A stretch of DNA of 64,000 bases, from positions 310,064 through 374,063 of the forward strand of contig NZ_NBYX01000004.1 in NCBI RefSeq assembly GCF_002099195.1. Direction: 5' to 3'. This DNA comes from Burkholderia puraquae (GTDB taxonomy: Bacteria > Pseudomonadota > Gammaproteobacteria > Burkholderiales > Burkholderiaceae). Of this stretch, positions 50,556-61,277 are shown one piece after another. Position numbers and translations under genes: made by a program. Numbering within the stretch: the stretch's first letter is position 1; every line of letters begins with the position of its first letter. Below the pieces are notes generated by a model. That model made no database searches. It was not told the origin of the DNA and was given only the letters and a program-made list of their open reading frames with translations.

Positions 50556-53500
50556 GCGTTTCCTACGAAGAAGGCCGCTTCAACCTGTCGGCGTGGGCGC
50601 TGCGCCACCAGGCGCTGGTCGTCTACCTGATCGCGCTCGCGACGCTCGCGGGCATCCTCGCGTACACGCGCCTCGCGCAGTCCGAAGACCCGCCGTTCAC
50701 GTTCCGCGTGATGGTGATCCGCACGCTCTGGCCCGGCGCGACCGCGCGGCAGGTGCAGGAGCAAGTGACCGACCGCATCGGCCGCAAGCTGCAGGAAACG
50801 CCGGCCGTCGACTTCCTGCGCAGCTATTCGCGCCCCGGCGAATCGCTGATCTTCTTCACGATGAAGGATTCGGCGCCCGTGAAGGACGTGCCCCAGACCT
50901 GGTACCAGATCCGCAAGAAGGTCGGCGACATCGGCTATACGCTGCCGCCCGGCGTGCAGGGCCCGTTCTTCAACGACGAATTCGGCGACGTCTACACCAA
51001 CATCTGGACGCTCGAAGGCGACGGCTTCACGCCCGCGCAGCTCCACGATTACGCCGACCAGCTACGCACCGTGCTGCTGCGCGTGCCGGGCGTCGGCAAG
51101 GTCGATTATTTCGGCGACCCCGACCAGCGGATCTTCATCGAGGTCAACAACGCGCAGCTCACGCGCCTCGGCATCTCGCCGCAACAGCTCGGCCAGGCGA
51201 TCAACGCGCAGAACGACATCTCGTCGGCCGGCGTGCTGACGACCGCCGACGATCGCGTGTTCGTGCGGCCGAGCGGCCAGTTCGACAACGTCAACGCGAT
51301 CGCCGACACGCTGATCCGCATCAACGGCCGCACGTTCCGGCTCGGCGATCTCGCGACGGTGAAGCGCGGCTACGACGATCCGGCCGTCACGCAGATGCGC
51401 ACGGCCGGCCGGGCCGTGCTCGGCATCGGCGTCACGATGCAGCCGGGCGGTGACGTAATCCGGCTCGGCAAGGCGCTCGACGCCGAATCGAAGGACCTCC
51501 AGGCGCAACTGCCGGCCGGCCTCAAGCTGACCCTCGTGTCGAGCATGCCGCACGCGGTCGAGCATTCGGTCGACGATTTTCTCGAAGCCGTCGCCGAAGC
51601 CGTCGCGATCGTGCTGGTCGTGAGCCTCGTGTCGCTGGGCCTGCGCACCGGGATGGTGGTCGTGATCTCGATTCCCGTCGTGCTCGCGGTCACCGCCCTC
51701 TTCATGTACCTGTTCGACATCGGGCTGCACAAGGTGTCGCTCGGCACGCTGGTGCTCGCGCTCGGGCTGCTCGTCGACGATGCGATCATCGCGGTCGAGA
51801 TGATGGCCGTGAAGCTCGAACAGGGTTACACCCGCGCACGCGCCGCCGCGTTCGCCTATACGAGCACCGCGTTCCCGATGCTGACCGGCACGCTCGTCAC
51901 CGTGTCGGGCTTCCTGCCGATCGCGCTCGCGAAATCGAGCACCGGCGAATACACGCGCTCGATCTTCGAAGTGTCGGCGATCGCGCTGATCGCGTCGTGG
52001 TTCGCGGCGGTCGTGCTGATCCCGCTGCTCGGCTTCCACCTGCTGCCCGAGCGCAAGCGGCAAGCGCACGAGGCGCACCTGCCCGACGACCACGAGCACG
52101 ACATCTACGACACGCGCTTCTACCGGCGGCTGCGCGGCTGGATCGACTGGTGCATCGAGCGGCGTTTCGTCGTGCTGCTGATCACGGGCGCGCTGTTCGT
52201 CGTGGCGCTGATGGGCTTCACGCAGGTGCCGCAGCAGTTCTTCCCGAGCTCCGACCGGCCCGAGCTGCTGGTCGACCTGCGGCTGCCCGAAGGCGCATCG
52301 TTCGCGGCGACGCTGCGCGAGACCGAACGCCTCGAGAAAGTGATCGACAAGCGCCCCGAGATCGATCATTCGGTGAACTTCGTCGGCAGCGGCGCGCCGC
52401 GCTTCTACCTGCCGCTCGACCAGCAGCTTCAACTGCCGAACTTCGCGCAGTTCGTGATCACCGCGAAATCGGTGAAGGACCGCGAGAAGCTCGCGACCTG
52501 GCTCGAAACCACGTTGCGCGAACAGTTCCCGGCCGTGCGCTGGCGACTGTCGCGGCTCGAGAACGGCCCGCCGGTCGGCTACCCGGTGCAGTTCCGCGTA
52601 AGCGGCGACAGCATCGCGACGGTCCGCTCGATCGCCGAGAAAGTCGCCGCGACGATGCGCGGCGACGCGCGCACGGTCAACGTGCAGTTCGACTGGGACG
52701 AACCGGCCGAACGCTCGGTGCGCTTCGAGATCGACCAGAAGAAGGCGCGCGAGCTGAACGTCACGTCGCAGGACGTGTCGAGCTTCCTCGCGATGACGCT
52801 GTCCGGCACGACCGTCACGCAGTACCGCGAGCGCGACAAGCTGATCGCCGTCGACCTGCGCGCGCCGCGGGCCGATCGCGTCGATCCGGCCAAGCTGGCC
52901 GGCCTCGCGCTGCCGACCCCGAACGGCCCGGTGCCGCTCGGCTCGCTCGGCCGCTTCAAGCCGACGCTCGAATACGGCGTCGTGTGGGAGCGCGACCGCC
53001 AGCCGACCATTACCGTGCAGTCGGACGTGCGCGCCGGCGCACAGGGCATCGACGTCACGCATGCGGTCGACGCGAAGCTGAACGCATTGCGCGCGCAATT
53101 GCCGGTCGGCTATCAGATCAACATCGGTGGCTCGGTCGAGGAAAGCGCGAAGGCGCAGAAGTCGATCAATGCGCAGATGCCGCTGATGGCGATCGCCGTG
53201 TTCACGCTGCTGATGATCCAGCTGCAGAGCTTCTCGCGCGTGCTGATGGTCGTGCTCACCGCGCCGCTCGGGCTGATCGGCGTGGTCGCCACGCTGCTGC
53301 TGTTCGGCCAGCCGTTCGGCTTCGTCGCGATGCTCGGCGTGATCGCGATGTTCGGGATCATCATGCGCAACTCGGTGATCCTCGTCGACCAGATCGAACA
53401 GGACATCGCGGTCGGCCACCGGCGTATCGACGCGATCATCGGCGCGACCGTGCGGCGGTTCCGCCCGATCACGCTGACGGCCGCGGCCGCCGTGCTCGCG

Positions 53501-53701
53501 CTGATCCCGCTGTTGCGCTCGAACTTCTTCGGGCCGATGGCGACCGCGCTGATGGGCGGCATCACGAGCGCGACCGTGCTGACGCTGTTCTACCTGCCCG
53601 CGCTGTATGCGACGTGGTTCCGCGTGAAGCGCGACGAACGCGACCCGCAGAACGGCCCGCCGCCTGGCGGCAGCACGCCGGCCGCGCCGTCGGGAGCCTG
53701 A
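50552..53701 (+). CDS. RND efflux permease (second system)
   Basis: 1049-aa proton-driven inner-membrane exporter. TM4 relay aspartates in LGLLVDDAIIAVEMM; second half with LMAIAVFTLLMIQLQSFSRV and IMRNSVILVDQIEQDI, where NSVIL with a preceding Arg stands where AcrB has the relay-lysine region. It begins NLSAWALRHQALVVYLIALA and has AQSEDPPFTFRVMVIRTLWP, typical of the branch of RND pumps that pairs with short lipoprotein adaptors and includes VexF/TriC-like members. GTG start overlaps the adaptor stop (GTGA). Substrates not predictable. Confidence 0.92.
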   Translation: MSVSYEEGRFNLSAWALRHQALVVYLIALATLAGILAYTRLAQSEDPPFTFRVMVIRTLWPGATARQVQEQVTDRIGRKLQETPAVDFLRSYSRPGESLIFFTMKDSAPVKDVPQTWYQIRKKVGDIGYTLPPGVQGPFFNDEFGDVYTNIWTLEGDGFTPAQLHDYADQLRTVLLRVPGVGKVDYFGDPDQRIFIEVNNAQLTRLGISPQQLGQAINAQNDISSAGVLTTADDRVFVRPSGQFDNVNAIADTLIRINGRTFRLGDLATVKRGYDDPAVTQMRTAGRAVLGIGVTMQPGGDVIRLGKALDAESKDLQAQLPAGLKLTLVSSMPHAVEHSVDDFLEAVAEAVAIVLVVSLVSLGLRTGMVVVISIPVVLAVTALFMYLFDIGLHKVSLGTLVLALGLLVDDAIIAVEMMAVKLEQGYTRARAAAFAYTSTAFPMLTGTLVTVSGFLPIALAKSSTGEYTRSIFEVSAIALIASWFAAVVLIPLLGFHLLPERKRQAHEAHLPDDHEHDIYDTRFYRRLRGWIDWCIERRFVVLLITGALFVVALMGFTQVPQQFFPSSDRPELLVDLRLPEGASFAATLRETERLEKVIDKRPEIDHSVNFVGSGAPRFYLPLDQQLQLPNFAQFVITAKSVKDREKLATWLETTLREQFPAVRWRLSRLENGPPVGYPVQFRVSGDSIATVRSIAEKVAATMRGDARTVNVQFDWDEPAERSVRFEIDQKKARELNVTSQDVSSFLAMTLSGTTVTQYRERDKLIAVDLRAPRADRVDPAKLAGLALPTPNGPVPLGSLGRFKPTLEYGVVWERDRQPTITVQSDVRAGAQGIDVTHAVDAKLNALRAQLPVGYQINIGGSVEESAKAQKSINAQMPLMAIAVFTLLMIQLQSFSRVLMVVLTAPLGLIGVVATLLLFGQPFGFVAMLGVIAMFGIIMRNSVILVDQIEQDIAVGHRRIDAIIGATVRRFRPITLTAAAAVLALIPLLRSNFFGPMATALMGGITSATVLTLFYLPALYATWFRVKRDERDPQNGPPPGGSTPAAPSGA

Positions 53702-53703
53702 CC

Positions 53704-55278
53704 ATGGATCGATCGATGAACCTGAAAACGAAAGCCGTGCGGGCACTCGCCGTAGCGAGCCTCGCCGGCCCGCTCGCGGGCTGTTCCTGGTTCGCGCCGA
53801 GCGGCGAGCCGCCCTCGATGCCGTCGCCCGCGCACTACGGCGCCACGCCGCAAGTCCAGCAGACCGTGTCCGCGCAAGGCGTCGCGCAGCAGTTCGAGGT
53901 CGGTGCGCAGCCGGTGCCCGACTGGTGGAAGCAGTACCGTTCCGATGCGCTGAACGCGCTCGTCGACGAAGGGCTGCGCAACAGTCCGACGCTCGGCGCG
54001 GCATCGCACTCGCTCGATGCCGCGCGCGAACAGCTGCGCGGACAGATCGGCAGCTCGATGCTGCCGTCGATCGACGCGGGCGGCCAGGCCACGCGCCAGC
54101 GTGCGCTCGGCGTGCCGATTCCCGCGCTCGGCGCGCCGACGCTGCTGTACGACACGTTCGTCGGGCAACTGCAGGCGAGCTACACGATCGACCTGTTCGG
54201 CGCGGCGCGTTTCGCGAACCGCGCGCTGGCACGACGCGTCGACGTCAGCGCGTTCCAGCTCGAATCCGCGCGGCGCGCGCTGGCCGCGAACATCGTTACC
54301 GCGTCGATCACGGTGTCGGTGCTGAATGCACAGATCAATACGACCGAGCGGCTCGTCGCGCTCGCCAACGACCAGGCGCACGATGCCGAGCGCCGCTACG
54401 CGCTCGGCTCCGCATCGCGCAGCGACGCGCTGAACGCGCGGCAAAGCGCCGACACGTTCGCGGCGAGCCTGCCCGCGCTGCGCCAGCAGCGCGACTCGGC
54501 GCGCCATGCGCTCGCGGTGCTGGTCGGCCGCACACCCGACCGGCCGCCGGCCGACCTCACGCTCGCCGATCTGCACCTGCCCGAACAGGTGCCCGTCGTC
54601 GTGCCGTCGGACCTGTTGCAAAGCCGCCCGGACATCCAGGCGGCCGACGCGGGGCTGAAGGCGGCCGCGGCCGAAGTGGGCCTCGCGACCGCGCAGATGT
54701 TCCCGCAGCTGTCGCTGTCGGCCGCGATGGGCCAAGGCGGCTTCAGCTGGCCGACGATGCTGTCGGGCGCCGGCGCGATCTGGAACGTCGGCGCGTCGCT
54801 GAGCCAGCCGATCTTCCACGGTGGCGCGCTGCTCGCGCAGCGCCGCGCGGCAAAGGCGACCTACGAGGCCGCCGTCGACCAGTACAAGCAGGCCGTGCTC
54901 GGCGCGTTCCAGAATGTCGCCGATTCGCTCGCGGCGCTCGAGCACGATGCCGAAGCGCTCGACGCGTCGTCCCGCGCCGCGCTTTCCGCGCGTGGCGCGT
55001 ACGACGACGCCGCGGCGCGCGTGCGGCTCGGCGCGCTGCCGCCGTCGGCCGCACGCGCCAGCGAGCTGCAGTATCGCAACGCGCGGCTCGACGAGATCCG
55101 TGCGACCGGCGCGCGGTTCGCGGACACCGCGCGGCTTTACCAGGCGATGGGCACGCCGCCGGTCGACAAGGCCGGCCAGTCCGGCCAGTCCGGCAAGACC
55201 AACAAGGCGGCCGGCGACGCCGCAACCGGCCAGCAAGCGCGCGCCGCCACCGCCGACACCCCGCCTTCGCCGCAATAA
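53704..55278 (+). CDS. outer-membrane efflux lipoprotein, NodT/OprM family
   Basis: 524-aa outer-membrane channel component. Lipobox in LAGCSWFAP, then two OEP repeats with the usual SYTIDLFGAARFANRALARR and VGASLSQPIFHGGALLAQRR motifs and long alpha-helical segments. The Gly/Ser/Ala-rich tail after QAMGTPPVD is low-complexity. Starts two bases after the pump stop, completing the tripartite system under the TetR gene. Confidence 0.92.
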   Translation: MDRSMNLKTKAVRALAVASLAGPLAGCSWFAPSGEPPSMPSPAHYGATPQVQQTVSAQGVAQQFEVGAQPVPDWWKQYRSDALNALVDEGLRNSPTLGAASHSLDAAREQLRGQIGSSMLPSIDAGGQATRQRALGVPIPALGAPTLLYDTFVGQLQASYTIDLFGAARFANRALARRVDVSAFQLESARRALAANIVTASITVSVLNAQINTTERLVALANDQAHDAERRYALGSASRSDALNARQSADTFAASLPALRQQRDSARHALAVLVGRTPDRPPADLTLADLHLPEQVPVVVPSDLLQSRPDIQAADAGLKAAAAEVGLATAQMFPQLSLSAAMGQGGFSWPTMLSGAGAIWNVGASLSQPIFHGGALLAQRRAAKATYEAAVDQYKQAVLGAFQNVADSLAALEHDAEALDASSRAALSARGAYDDAAARVRLGALPPSAARASELQYRNARLDEIRATGARFADTARLYQAMGTPPVDKAGQSGQSGKTNKAAGDAATGQQARAATADTPPSPQ

Positions 55279-55291
55279 ACCGGCCCTGCCG

Positions 55292-55323
55292 TCGGGTGCG
55301 TGCGGAATCCCCCGCGCACCCGA
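55292..55323 (+). terminator. hairpin after the tripartite RND operon
   Basis: TCGGGTGCG (55292-55300) pairs with CGCACCCGA (55315-55323), followed by a C/T-rich stretch with only short T runs. Position 14 bases past the stop codon supports a terminator, but the tail is weak. Confidence 0.5.
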
Positions 55324-55338
55324 TTCCCGATCTTCCGC

Positions 55339-55369
55339 TTGACCCTCACGTAGCGTAACGTTCGAGACT
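55339..55369 (+). promoter_or_regulatory. MerR-type promoter of the TipA-like regulator
   Basis: TTGACC at 55339-55344 and a -10-like GAGACT at 55364-55369 are 19 bases apart, the over-long spacing typical of MerR-activated promoters. CTC-ACGT and ACGT-TC-GAG form an imperfect dyad in the spacer. Autoregulation is inferred. Confidence 0.5.
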
Positions 55370-55397
55370 CCAGTGTGCGTACCGAACGGAGGAACGA

Positions 55398-56426
55398 ATG
55401 CGACTGAAAGTGGGAGAACTGGCGAAACGCAGCGGGCTGACCGTCCGCACGCTTCATCACTATCACGCGATCGGTCTGCTGACGCCTTCGGCGCGCGCCG
55501 ACAACGGCTACCGGCTGTACGACCGCCACGACATCGCCCGGCTCCACCAGATCCAGGCGCTGCGTCGCTTCGGCCTGTCGCTCGCCGAAATCGGCGACCA
55601 CCTGAACCAGCCCGGCACCCCGCTCGTCGATCTCGTCGCGAAGCAGATCGCGCTGCTCGACCGTCAGCTCGCGCAAACCACGCAGCTGCGCGAGCGGCTC
55701 GTGAGCCTGCATGCGCAGCTCGCCGCGGGCACGGAGCCGGAGCTGGCCGATTGGCTCACCACACTGGAGTTGATGACCGTGTACGACAAATATTTTTCCG
55801 AGGAAGAACTCGCGCGCCTGCCGATGTACCAGAAGAGCCAGGCGGGCGACGCCGAATGGATCGCACTCGTCGACGAAGTTCGCGCGCTGCACGACGCGGG
55901 CGTGCCCGCCGACGACGAACGCGCCCGCACGCTCGCCGGCCGCTGGATGACGCTGCTCGTGCGCGACACGAACAACGACCCGCGGCTGCTGGCGAAGCTG
56001 AACCTGATGCACGAACACGAACCGGCGATGCAGTCGAAGATCGGCATTTCGACCGCGCTGCGCGACTACGTGCTGCGCGCGTCCTCCGAAACCAAGATGC
56101 GGATCTTCGAGAAATATCTCGCGCCGGACGAGATCCGCTTCATGCGGGCACACTACGGCGAACGCGCGATGGAATGGCCGCAATTGATGGGCGACGTGCG
56201 CGACGCGATCGACGCGGGTGCAAGCCCCGCTTCGCCGGAAGGCCGCGCGCTCGCGCAGCGCTGGCTCGAGCTGTTCTGCAGCTATGCCGGCAACGATCCG
56301 GCCACGCATGAGAAATTCCGCCAGGCGATGATGAACGAGCCGGCACTGACGAAGGATTCGTGGGTCGACGACACGCTGATCGGCTTCGTGCGGGAGGCGA
56401 TGGCGCAGCTTGCGCCTGCGCGTTGA
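55398..56426 (+). CDS. MerR-family regulator with TipAS domain
   Basis: 342-aa regulator. N-terminal MerR winged helix (MRLKVGELAKRSGLTVRTLH, HYHAIGLLTPSARADNGYRL), coiled-coil dimer helix, then a helical C-terminal domain (YDKYFSEEELARLPMYQKSQ, LARRWMTL-like block, LTKDSWVDDTLIGFVREAMA) similar to the TipAS drug-binding domain. Likely senses an amphipathic or peptide antibiotic and activates its own promoter. No resistance gene is adjacent except the RND operon upstream. Confidence 0.88.
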   Translation: MRLKVGELAKRSGLTVRTLHHYHAIGLLTPSARADNGYRLYDRHDIARLHQIQALRRFGLSLAEIGDHLNQPGTPLVDLVAKQIALLDRQLAQTTQLRERLVSLHAQLAAGTEPELADWLTTLELMTVYDKYFSEEELARLPMYQKSQAGDAEWIALVDEVRALHDAGVPADDERARTLAGRWMTLLVRDTNNDPRLLAKLNLMHEHEPAMQSKIGISTALRDYVLRASSETKMRIFEKYLAPDEIRFMRAHYGERAMEWPQLMGDVRDAIDAGASPASPEGRALAQRWLELFCSYAGNDPATHEKFRQAMMNEPALTKDSWVDDTLIGFVREAMAQLAPAR

Positions 56427-56483
56427 GCTGGTCGAGCGCATGAAGGTGCGGGCGGCAAGCGGGTTTCCCGCATGCCGCCCGTT

Positions 56484-57191
56484 TCACCATTTGCAGCCGG
56501 TGTCGCGAACCGCATCCAGTGCGAGCATCGGCAATGCGAGCAGGCCCGCGCCCGAATAGGCGTGCCGGCAGTCGGCGCGACGGGCGTTCGACATGCCGTC
56601 GGCCAGCCTCGCGTCGACGGTGTCGCGGCTCGCAGCCACGCCGCCGGACGACGCGCCCAATGCGCCGACCGCCGCCTGCGCCGGACTGCGCGCCGCCGCA
56701 TGCCGCGAGCCGATTGCGTCCAGATCGCGGCGCCAGTCGAGGTCGGGGCTTGACGCGGTCTCGGGATGATTTTCAAGCCGGTTCGCGATTGCGCCGGCAG
56801 GGGTCTCGCGTTGCCGATGCGTAACGCTCGCCACATCCGAAGTCGGCCGCATCGTCATGCGCGACGTTGCAACCGCGGCGGATCGTTTCGTCGATCGCAC
56901 GGCGCCCTCGACTCCGCCCTCACCCGCGACCGGGCCGGTTCGCCCGGCGTCACGCGCGCGCGTGCCGGGCGCGGGCCGCGCGGGAATCAGCTCGACATGC
57001 AGCGTGATCCGGGGCGGCGCCCCGGCGTTCGGGCCGGTAGCCGTCGATGCCTGTTGCAGCACGAACCATCCGAGCAGGTGGATCGATACGGAGACTGCGA
57101 CGGCCAGCGCGACGATGCGCGGCCGACGGCACCCCGCCGTCTCGACACGTCGCGATGGCGATGCGTCAGTCCGGCTCGCCGACACCGTCAT
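56484..57191 (-). CDS. hypothetical membrane-anchored protein, TonB-like N-terminus
   Basis: 235-aa protein: short basic N-terminus, one transmembrane helix with an embedded histidine (RIVALAVAVSVSIHLLGWFV), a Ser/Ala/Arg-rich disordered periplasmic part, and a compact end (GLLALPMLALDAVRDTGCKW) with cysteines in ADCRHAYSG and GCKW. The helix resembles the TonB anchor, but no TonB C-terminal domain is present. Its start lies within the end of the small XRE gene (26-base overlap), suggesting co-expression. Function unknown. Confidence 0.6.
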   Translation of the reverse strand: MTVSASRTDASPSRRVETAGCRRPRIVALAVAVSVSIHLLGWFVLQQASTATGPNAGAPPRITLHVELIPARPAPGTRARDAGRTGPVAGEGGVEGAVRSTKRSAAVATSRMTMRPTSDVASVTHRQRETPAGAIANRLENHPETASSPDLDWRRDLDAIGSRHAAARSPAQAAVGALGASSGGVAASRDTVDARLADGMSNARRADCRHAYSGAGLLALPMLALDAVRDTGCKW

Positions 57192-57390
57192 CGCTGAACG
57201 CGAGCAGATCGCCGGGCTGGCAGTCGAGATAGCGGCAGATGGCCTCGAGCGTCGCGAAGCGGATGCCCTTGACCTTCCCTTGCTTGAGCAGCGACAGATT
57301 CTGTTCGGTGATGCCGACGGCTGCCGCGAGATCCTTCGAGCGAACCTTGCGCGTCGCGAGCATCACATCGAGCTTGACCACGATCGACAT
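57166..57390 (-). CDS. small XRE (YozG-like) regulator
   Basis: 74-aa Cro/CI helix-turn-helix protein: VVKLDVMLATRKVRSKDLAA, VGITEQNLSLLKQGKVKGIR, FATLEAICRYLDCQPGDLLA. This size and sequence type regularly accompanies a DUF2975 membrane protein, as here (eight bases between). May act with the membrane partner as a regulatory pair. Confidence 0.88.
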   Translation of the reverse strand: MSIVVKLDVMLATRKVRSKDLAAAVGITEQNLSLLKQGKVKGIRFATLEAICRYLDCQPGDLLAFSDDGVGEPD

Positions 57391-57398
57391 GGCGCGCC

Positions 57399-57959
57399 TC
57401 AGACGAACTGCCGATGTTCGGCATCGAGTTCGCTCGCCTGCCGGAGGATATGCGCGATGACCGCGATGCAGGCCGCGGTGAACAGCGCGACCACGTACGG
57501 CAGGCTGAAGCCGATGCTGACCACGCGATGGCCGACCGGTTCGCGCAGCGTCGCCCACACGCTCAGCAGCGGTTCGCACAGCAGGCTCAGCAACACCCAC
57601 AGGCCGATCGCACGGCCCGTCTTGCCGAGATGGCCGGCCGCTTGCGCGGAGAAATAGTCGCGGCGCGCGTAGGTGCGAAACAGCGCGCGCAGATGGCGCA
57701 GGCCGTTCGCGAGCGCAAGCAGCGGCACGCTCGACAGCAGGATGCCGACGGCTTTCTGCCACCACGGGAAGGCGGCGACGTCCACGCGCAGGTTCGAGAT
57801 CACCGAATCGGTGAGGCCGAACACGAGGCCGGGCCCGGAGGCCGCATTCAGTGACGGAAACGCCCAGCACGCGGCGTTGAGCACCAGCATGCCGACGATG
57901 AACCACAGCGTGACGGTGGCCATCTGCTGGCTGATACGGGCGATGCGATCGGAATGCAT
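57399..57959 (-). CDS. DUF2975 integral membrane protein
   Basis: 186-aa protein with four helices (VTLWFIVGMLVLNAACWAFP; AVGILLSSVPLLALANGLRH; IGLWVLLSLLCEPLLSVWAT; LPYVVALFTAACIAVIAHIL) and the RDYFSAQAAGHLGKTGRAIG loop typical of DUF2975. Function is unknown; it is nearly always followed by a small XRE gene. Promoter lies in the AT-rich 57960-58060. Confidence 0.85.
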   Translation of the reverse strand: MHSDRIARISQQMATVTLWFIVGMLVLNAACWAFPSLNAASGPGLVFGLTDSVISNLRVDVAAFPWWQKAVGILLSSVPLLALANGLRHLRALFRTYARRDYFSAQAAGHLGKTGRAIGLWVLLSLLCEPLLSVWATLREPVGHRVVSIGFSLPYVVALFTAACIAVIAHILRQASELDAEHRQFV

Positions 57960-58122
57960 GCGAAGTCCTCGACGGGGAATGAACGTGCGTCGATTGTACG
58001 TCACAAATTATCGTAAAACGATAATTAATCGTCGTCCCGTCATGATTTTTTATCGTGCGGCTTGTTCAACTCACCTCGATCGGCGCGTGCCGCATGCACC
58101 GTCGCGACGGCCGGGCGCGCGC

Positions 58123-58653
58123 CTATCGATAGTCGCGCACGCTGATCCCGTGCCAATGCTTCGTCATGTAGCGCAGAAACGCGGGTTGGGCTTTCAGGTC
58201 TGCATTCGGCACGGGCGCCGCGCCGCCGTCCATGAACTTGCCGTGGACCGTGACGGTTTCCTCGCCGCGCAGCACGTACTTCGTGCCCTGGTCGATCAGG
58301 AAGTACTTGACCTGGTCGGCGCTGACGTCGCCGCGGCAGCCGAGCTTGTACGCGAACAGGAACTGCTTGCGGCCGTTGCCGAGCAGGTCGCGCATTTCGA
58401 TCGACCCGGGCACGACGTCGAGGATCACGTCGACCGGGCAGGCCTTCACGTAGTCGCGCACGGTCCAGTCGGGCCGGCCGTCGAGCGTCGCGGCAACCTT
58501 GAGTTCGAGGTCATCGCCGGACGCGGTTCTCGCGAGCGTCACCGCATGCGCGCCGGCCGCATCGGTCCATGTGTATTCGGCGTCGGCTTGCGCCAGGTTG
58601 CACAGCGCAGCGGCTGCAAGAAACAGGCATGGCGAAAGGAAACGTCTCTTCAT
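58123..58653 (-). CDS. hypothetical secreted protein, 176 aa
   Basis: Signal peptide MKRRFLSPCLFLAAAALCNL with AQA processing site, then a mature domain with YTWTDAAGAHAVTLARTASG, LLGNGRKQFLFAYKLGCRGD and YFLIDQGTKYVLRGEETVTV, resembling the family of periplasmic proteins described only as M949-like/FG-GAP-type unknowns. Two conserved-looking cysteines could form a disulfide. Not linked to the neighbours by spacing. Confidence 0.75.
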   Translation of the reverse strand: MKRRFLSPCLFLAAAALCNLAQADAEYTWTDAAGAHAVTLARTASGDDLELKVAATLDGRPDWTVRDYVKACPVDVILDVVPGSIEMRDLLGNGRKQFLFAYKLGCRGDVSADQVKYFLIDQGTKYVLRGEETVTVHGKFMDGGAAPVPNADLKAQPAFLRYMTKHWHGISVRDYR

Positions 58654-58732
58654 CGGCGAGGTGGAGGCTGGATCGAACGCGCCATTATCGACAATGCCGC
58701 CTGCCGCGGCCAGCCGCTCGCCGCGCGCCCGT

Positions 58733-60115
<1,383 letters not shown>

Positions 60116-60145
60116 GCGGACGCTCGGTGATGGGAGGCCTGACGA

Positions 60146-60195
60146 ACTGCCAGGCAGACTGCCAATTCTGCCACGACACTGCCAGATGTGGCAGT
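60146..60195. promoter_or_regulatory. repeated TGCCA boxes, probable FisR upstream activating sites
   Basis: ACTGCCA occurs at 60146, 60158 and 60178, TCTGCCA at 60167, and the 60178 copy faces TGGCAGT at 60189-60195 across GATG, giving a 7-bp dyad. They lie 110-160 bases upstream of the sigma-54 promoter, the usual enhancer distance. Confidence 0.65.
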
Positions 60196-60302
60196 CGGCA
60201 GCGGCGGCCGGATGCCGACGACGCCCGCCCATCGCCGCGGCCGCACCGAAAACCCGAGCCGAATCAAGTCCCTGGCAGATCGGCCGGTACCGTGGTGCAG
60301 GC

Positions 60303-60318
60303 TGGCACGCTTCTTGAG
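60303..60318 (+). promoter_or_regulatory. sigma-54 promoter of the persulfide dioxygenase operon
   Basis: TGGCACG-CTTC-TTGAG: a perfect -24 element and a -12 element with one deviation (TTGA for TTGC), correct 4-base spacing. A start site near 60328 would leave a leader of about 35 bases with GAGGA before the GTG at 60364. Confidence 0.8.
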
Positions 60319-60363
60319 TTACCGATCCCGATTGCAGATGCAGAACCCGATCGAGGACACCCC

Positions 60364-61248
60364 GTGAGCCATGCCACCACACTGTCGGTCGAAGGCTTTT
60401 TCGACCCGGCGACCCACACCGTCAGCTATCTCCTGCTCGATACCGCGAGCCGCGCGTGCGCGCTGATCGACAGCGTGCTGGACTACGACCCGAAGTCCGG
60501 CCGCACGCACACGGCCAGCGCCGACCGGCTGATCGCCCGCGTCGCCGAACTCGGCGCGGACGTGCACTGGCTGCTGGAAACCCATGTGCACGCCGACCAC
60601 CTGTCGGCCGCGCCGTACCTGAAGGAACACGTCGGCGGCCAGATCGCGATCGGCTCGCACGTGCGCCGCGTGCAGCACGTTTTCGGCACGCTGTTCAACG
60701 CGGGCCCCGGCTTCGCGCACGACGGCCGCCAGTTCGACCGGCTGCTCGACGACGGCGACACGCTCGCGCTCGGCGCGCTGACGATCCGCGCGCTGCATAC
60801 GCCGGGCCACACGCCAGCATGCATGACCTACTGCGTCGACGATGCGACGCAGCGCACGGCGTTCGTCGGCGACACGCTGTTCATGCCCGACTACGGCACG
60901 GCCCGCTGCGACTTCCCCGGCGGCGACGCGCGCACGCTGTACCGCTCGATCGCGCGCGTGCTCGGCCTGCCGCCCGACACGCGCCTGTACCTGTGCCACG
61001 ACTACCAGCCGGGCGGCCGCGACGTGCAGTTCGTGACGACCGTGGCCGAGCAGCGCCGCGCGAACGTGCATGTGAAGGACGGCGTGACCGAGGACGATTT
61101 CGTCGCGATGCGCACCGCGCGCGACGCGACGCTCGCGATGCCCGTGCTGATGCTGCCGTCCGTGCAGGTCAACATGCGCGCCGGCCACCTGCCCGAGCCC
61201 GAAAACAACGGCGTGCGCTACCTGAAGATCCCGCTCGACGCGATCTGA
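60364..61248 (+). CDS. persulfide dioxygenase, MBL-fold (ETHE1/Blh type)
   Basis: 294-aa metallo-beta-lactamase-fold non-haem iron dioxygenase. Motif [12 protein letters not shown] (His74, His76, Asp78, His79), then [33 protein letters not shown] and [17 protein letters not shown], diagnostic for the ETHE1/Blh group. It oxidises glutathione persulfide to sulfite. GTG start at 60364 with GAGGA before it. First gene of the FisR-controlled operon. Confidence 0.92.
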   Translation: MSHATTLSVEGFFDPATHTVSYLLLDTASRACALIDSVLDYDPKSGRTHTASADRLIARVAELGADVHWLLETHVHADHLSAAPYLKEHVGGQIAIGSHVRRVQHVFGTLFNAGPGFAHDGRQFDRLLDDGDTLALGALTIRALHTPGHTPACMTYCVDDATQRTAFVGDTLFMPDYGTARCDFPGGDARTLYRSIARVLGLPPDTRLYLCHDYQPGGRDVQFVTTVAEQRRANVHVKDGVTEDDFVAMRTARDATLAMPVLMLPSVQVNMRAGHLPEPENNGVRYLKIPLDAI

Positions 61249-61277
61249 GCCGCGCGCCTTACCCGGAGAACCCCGAC

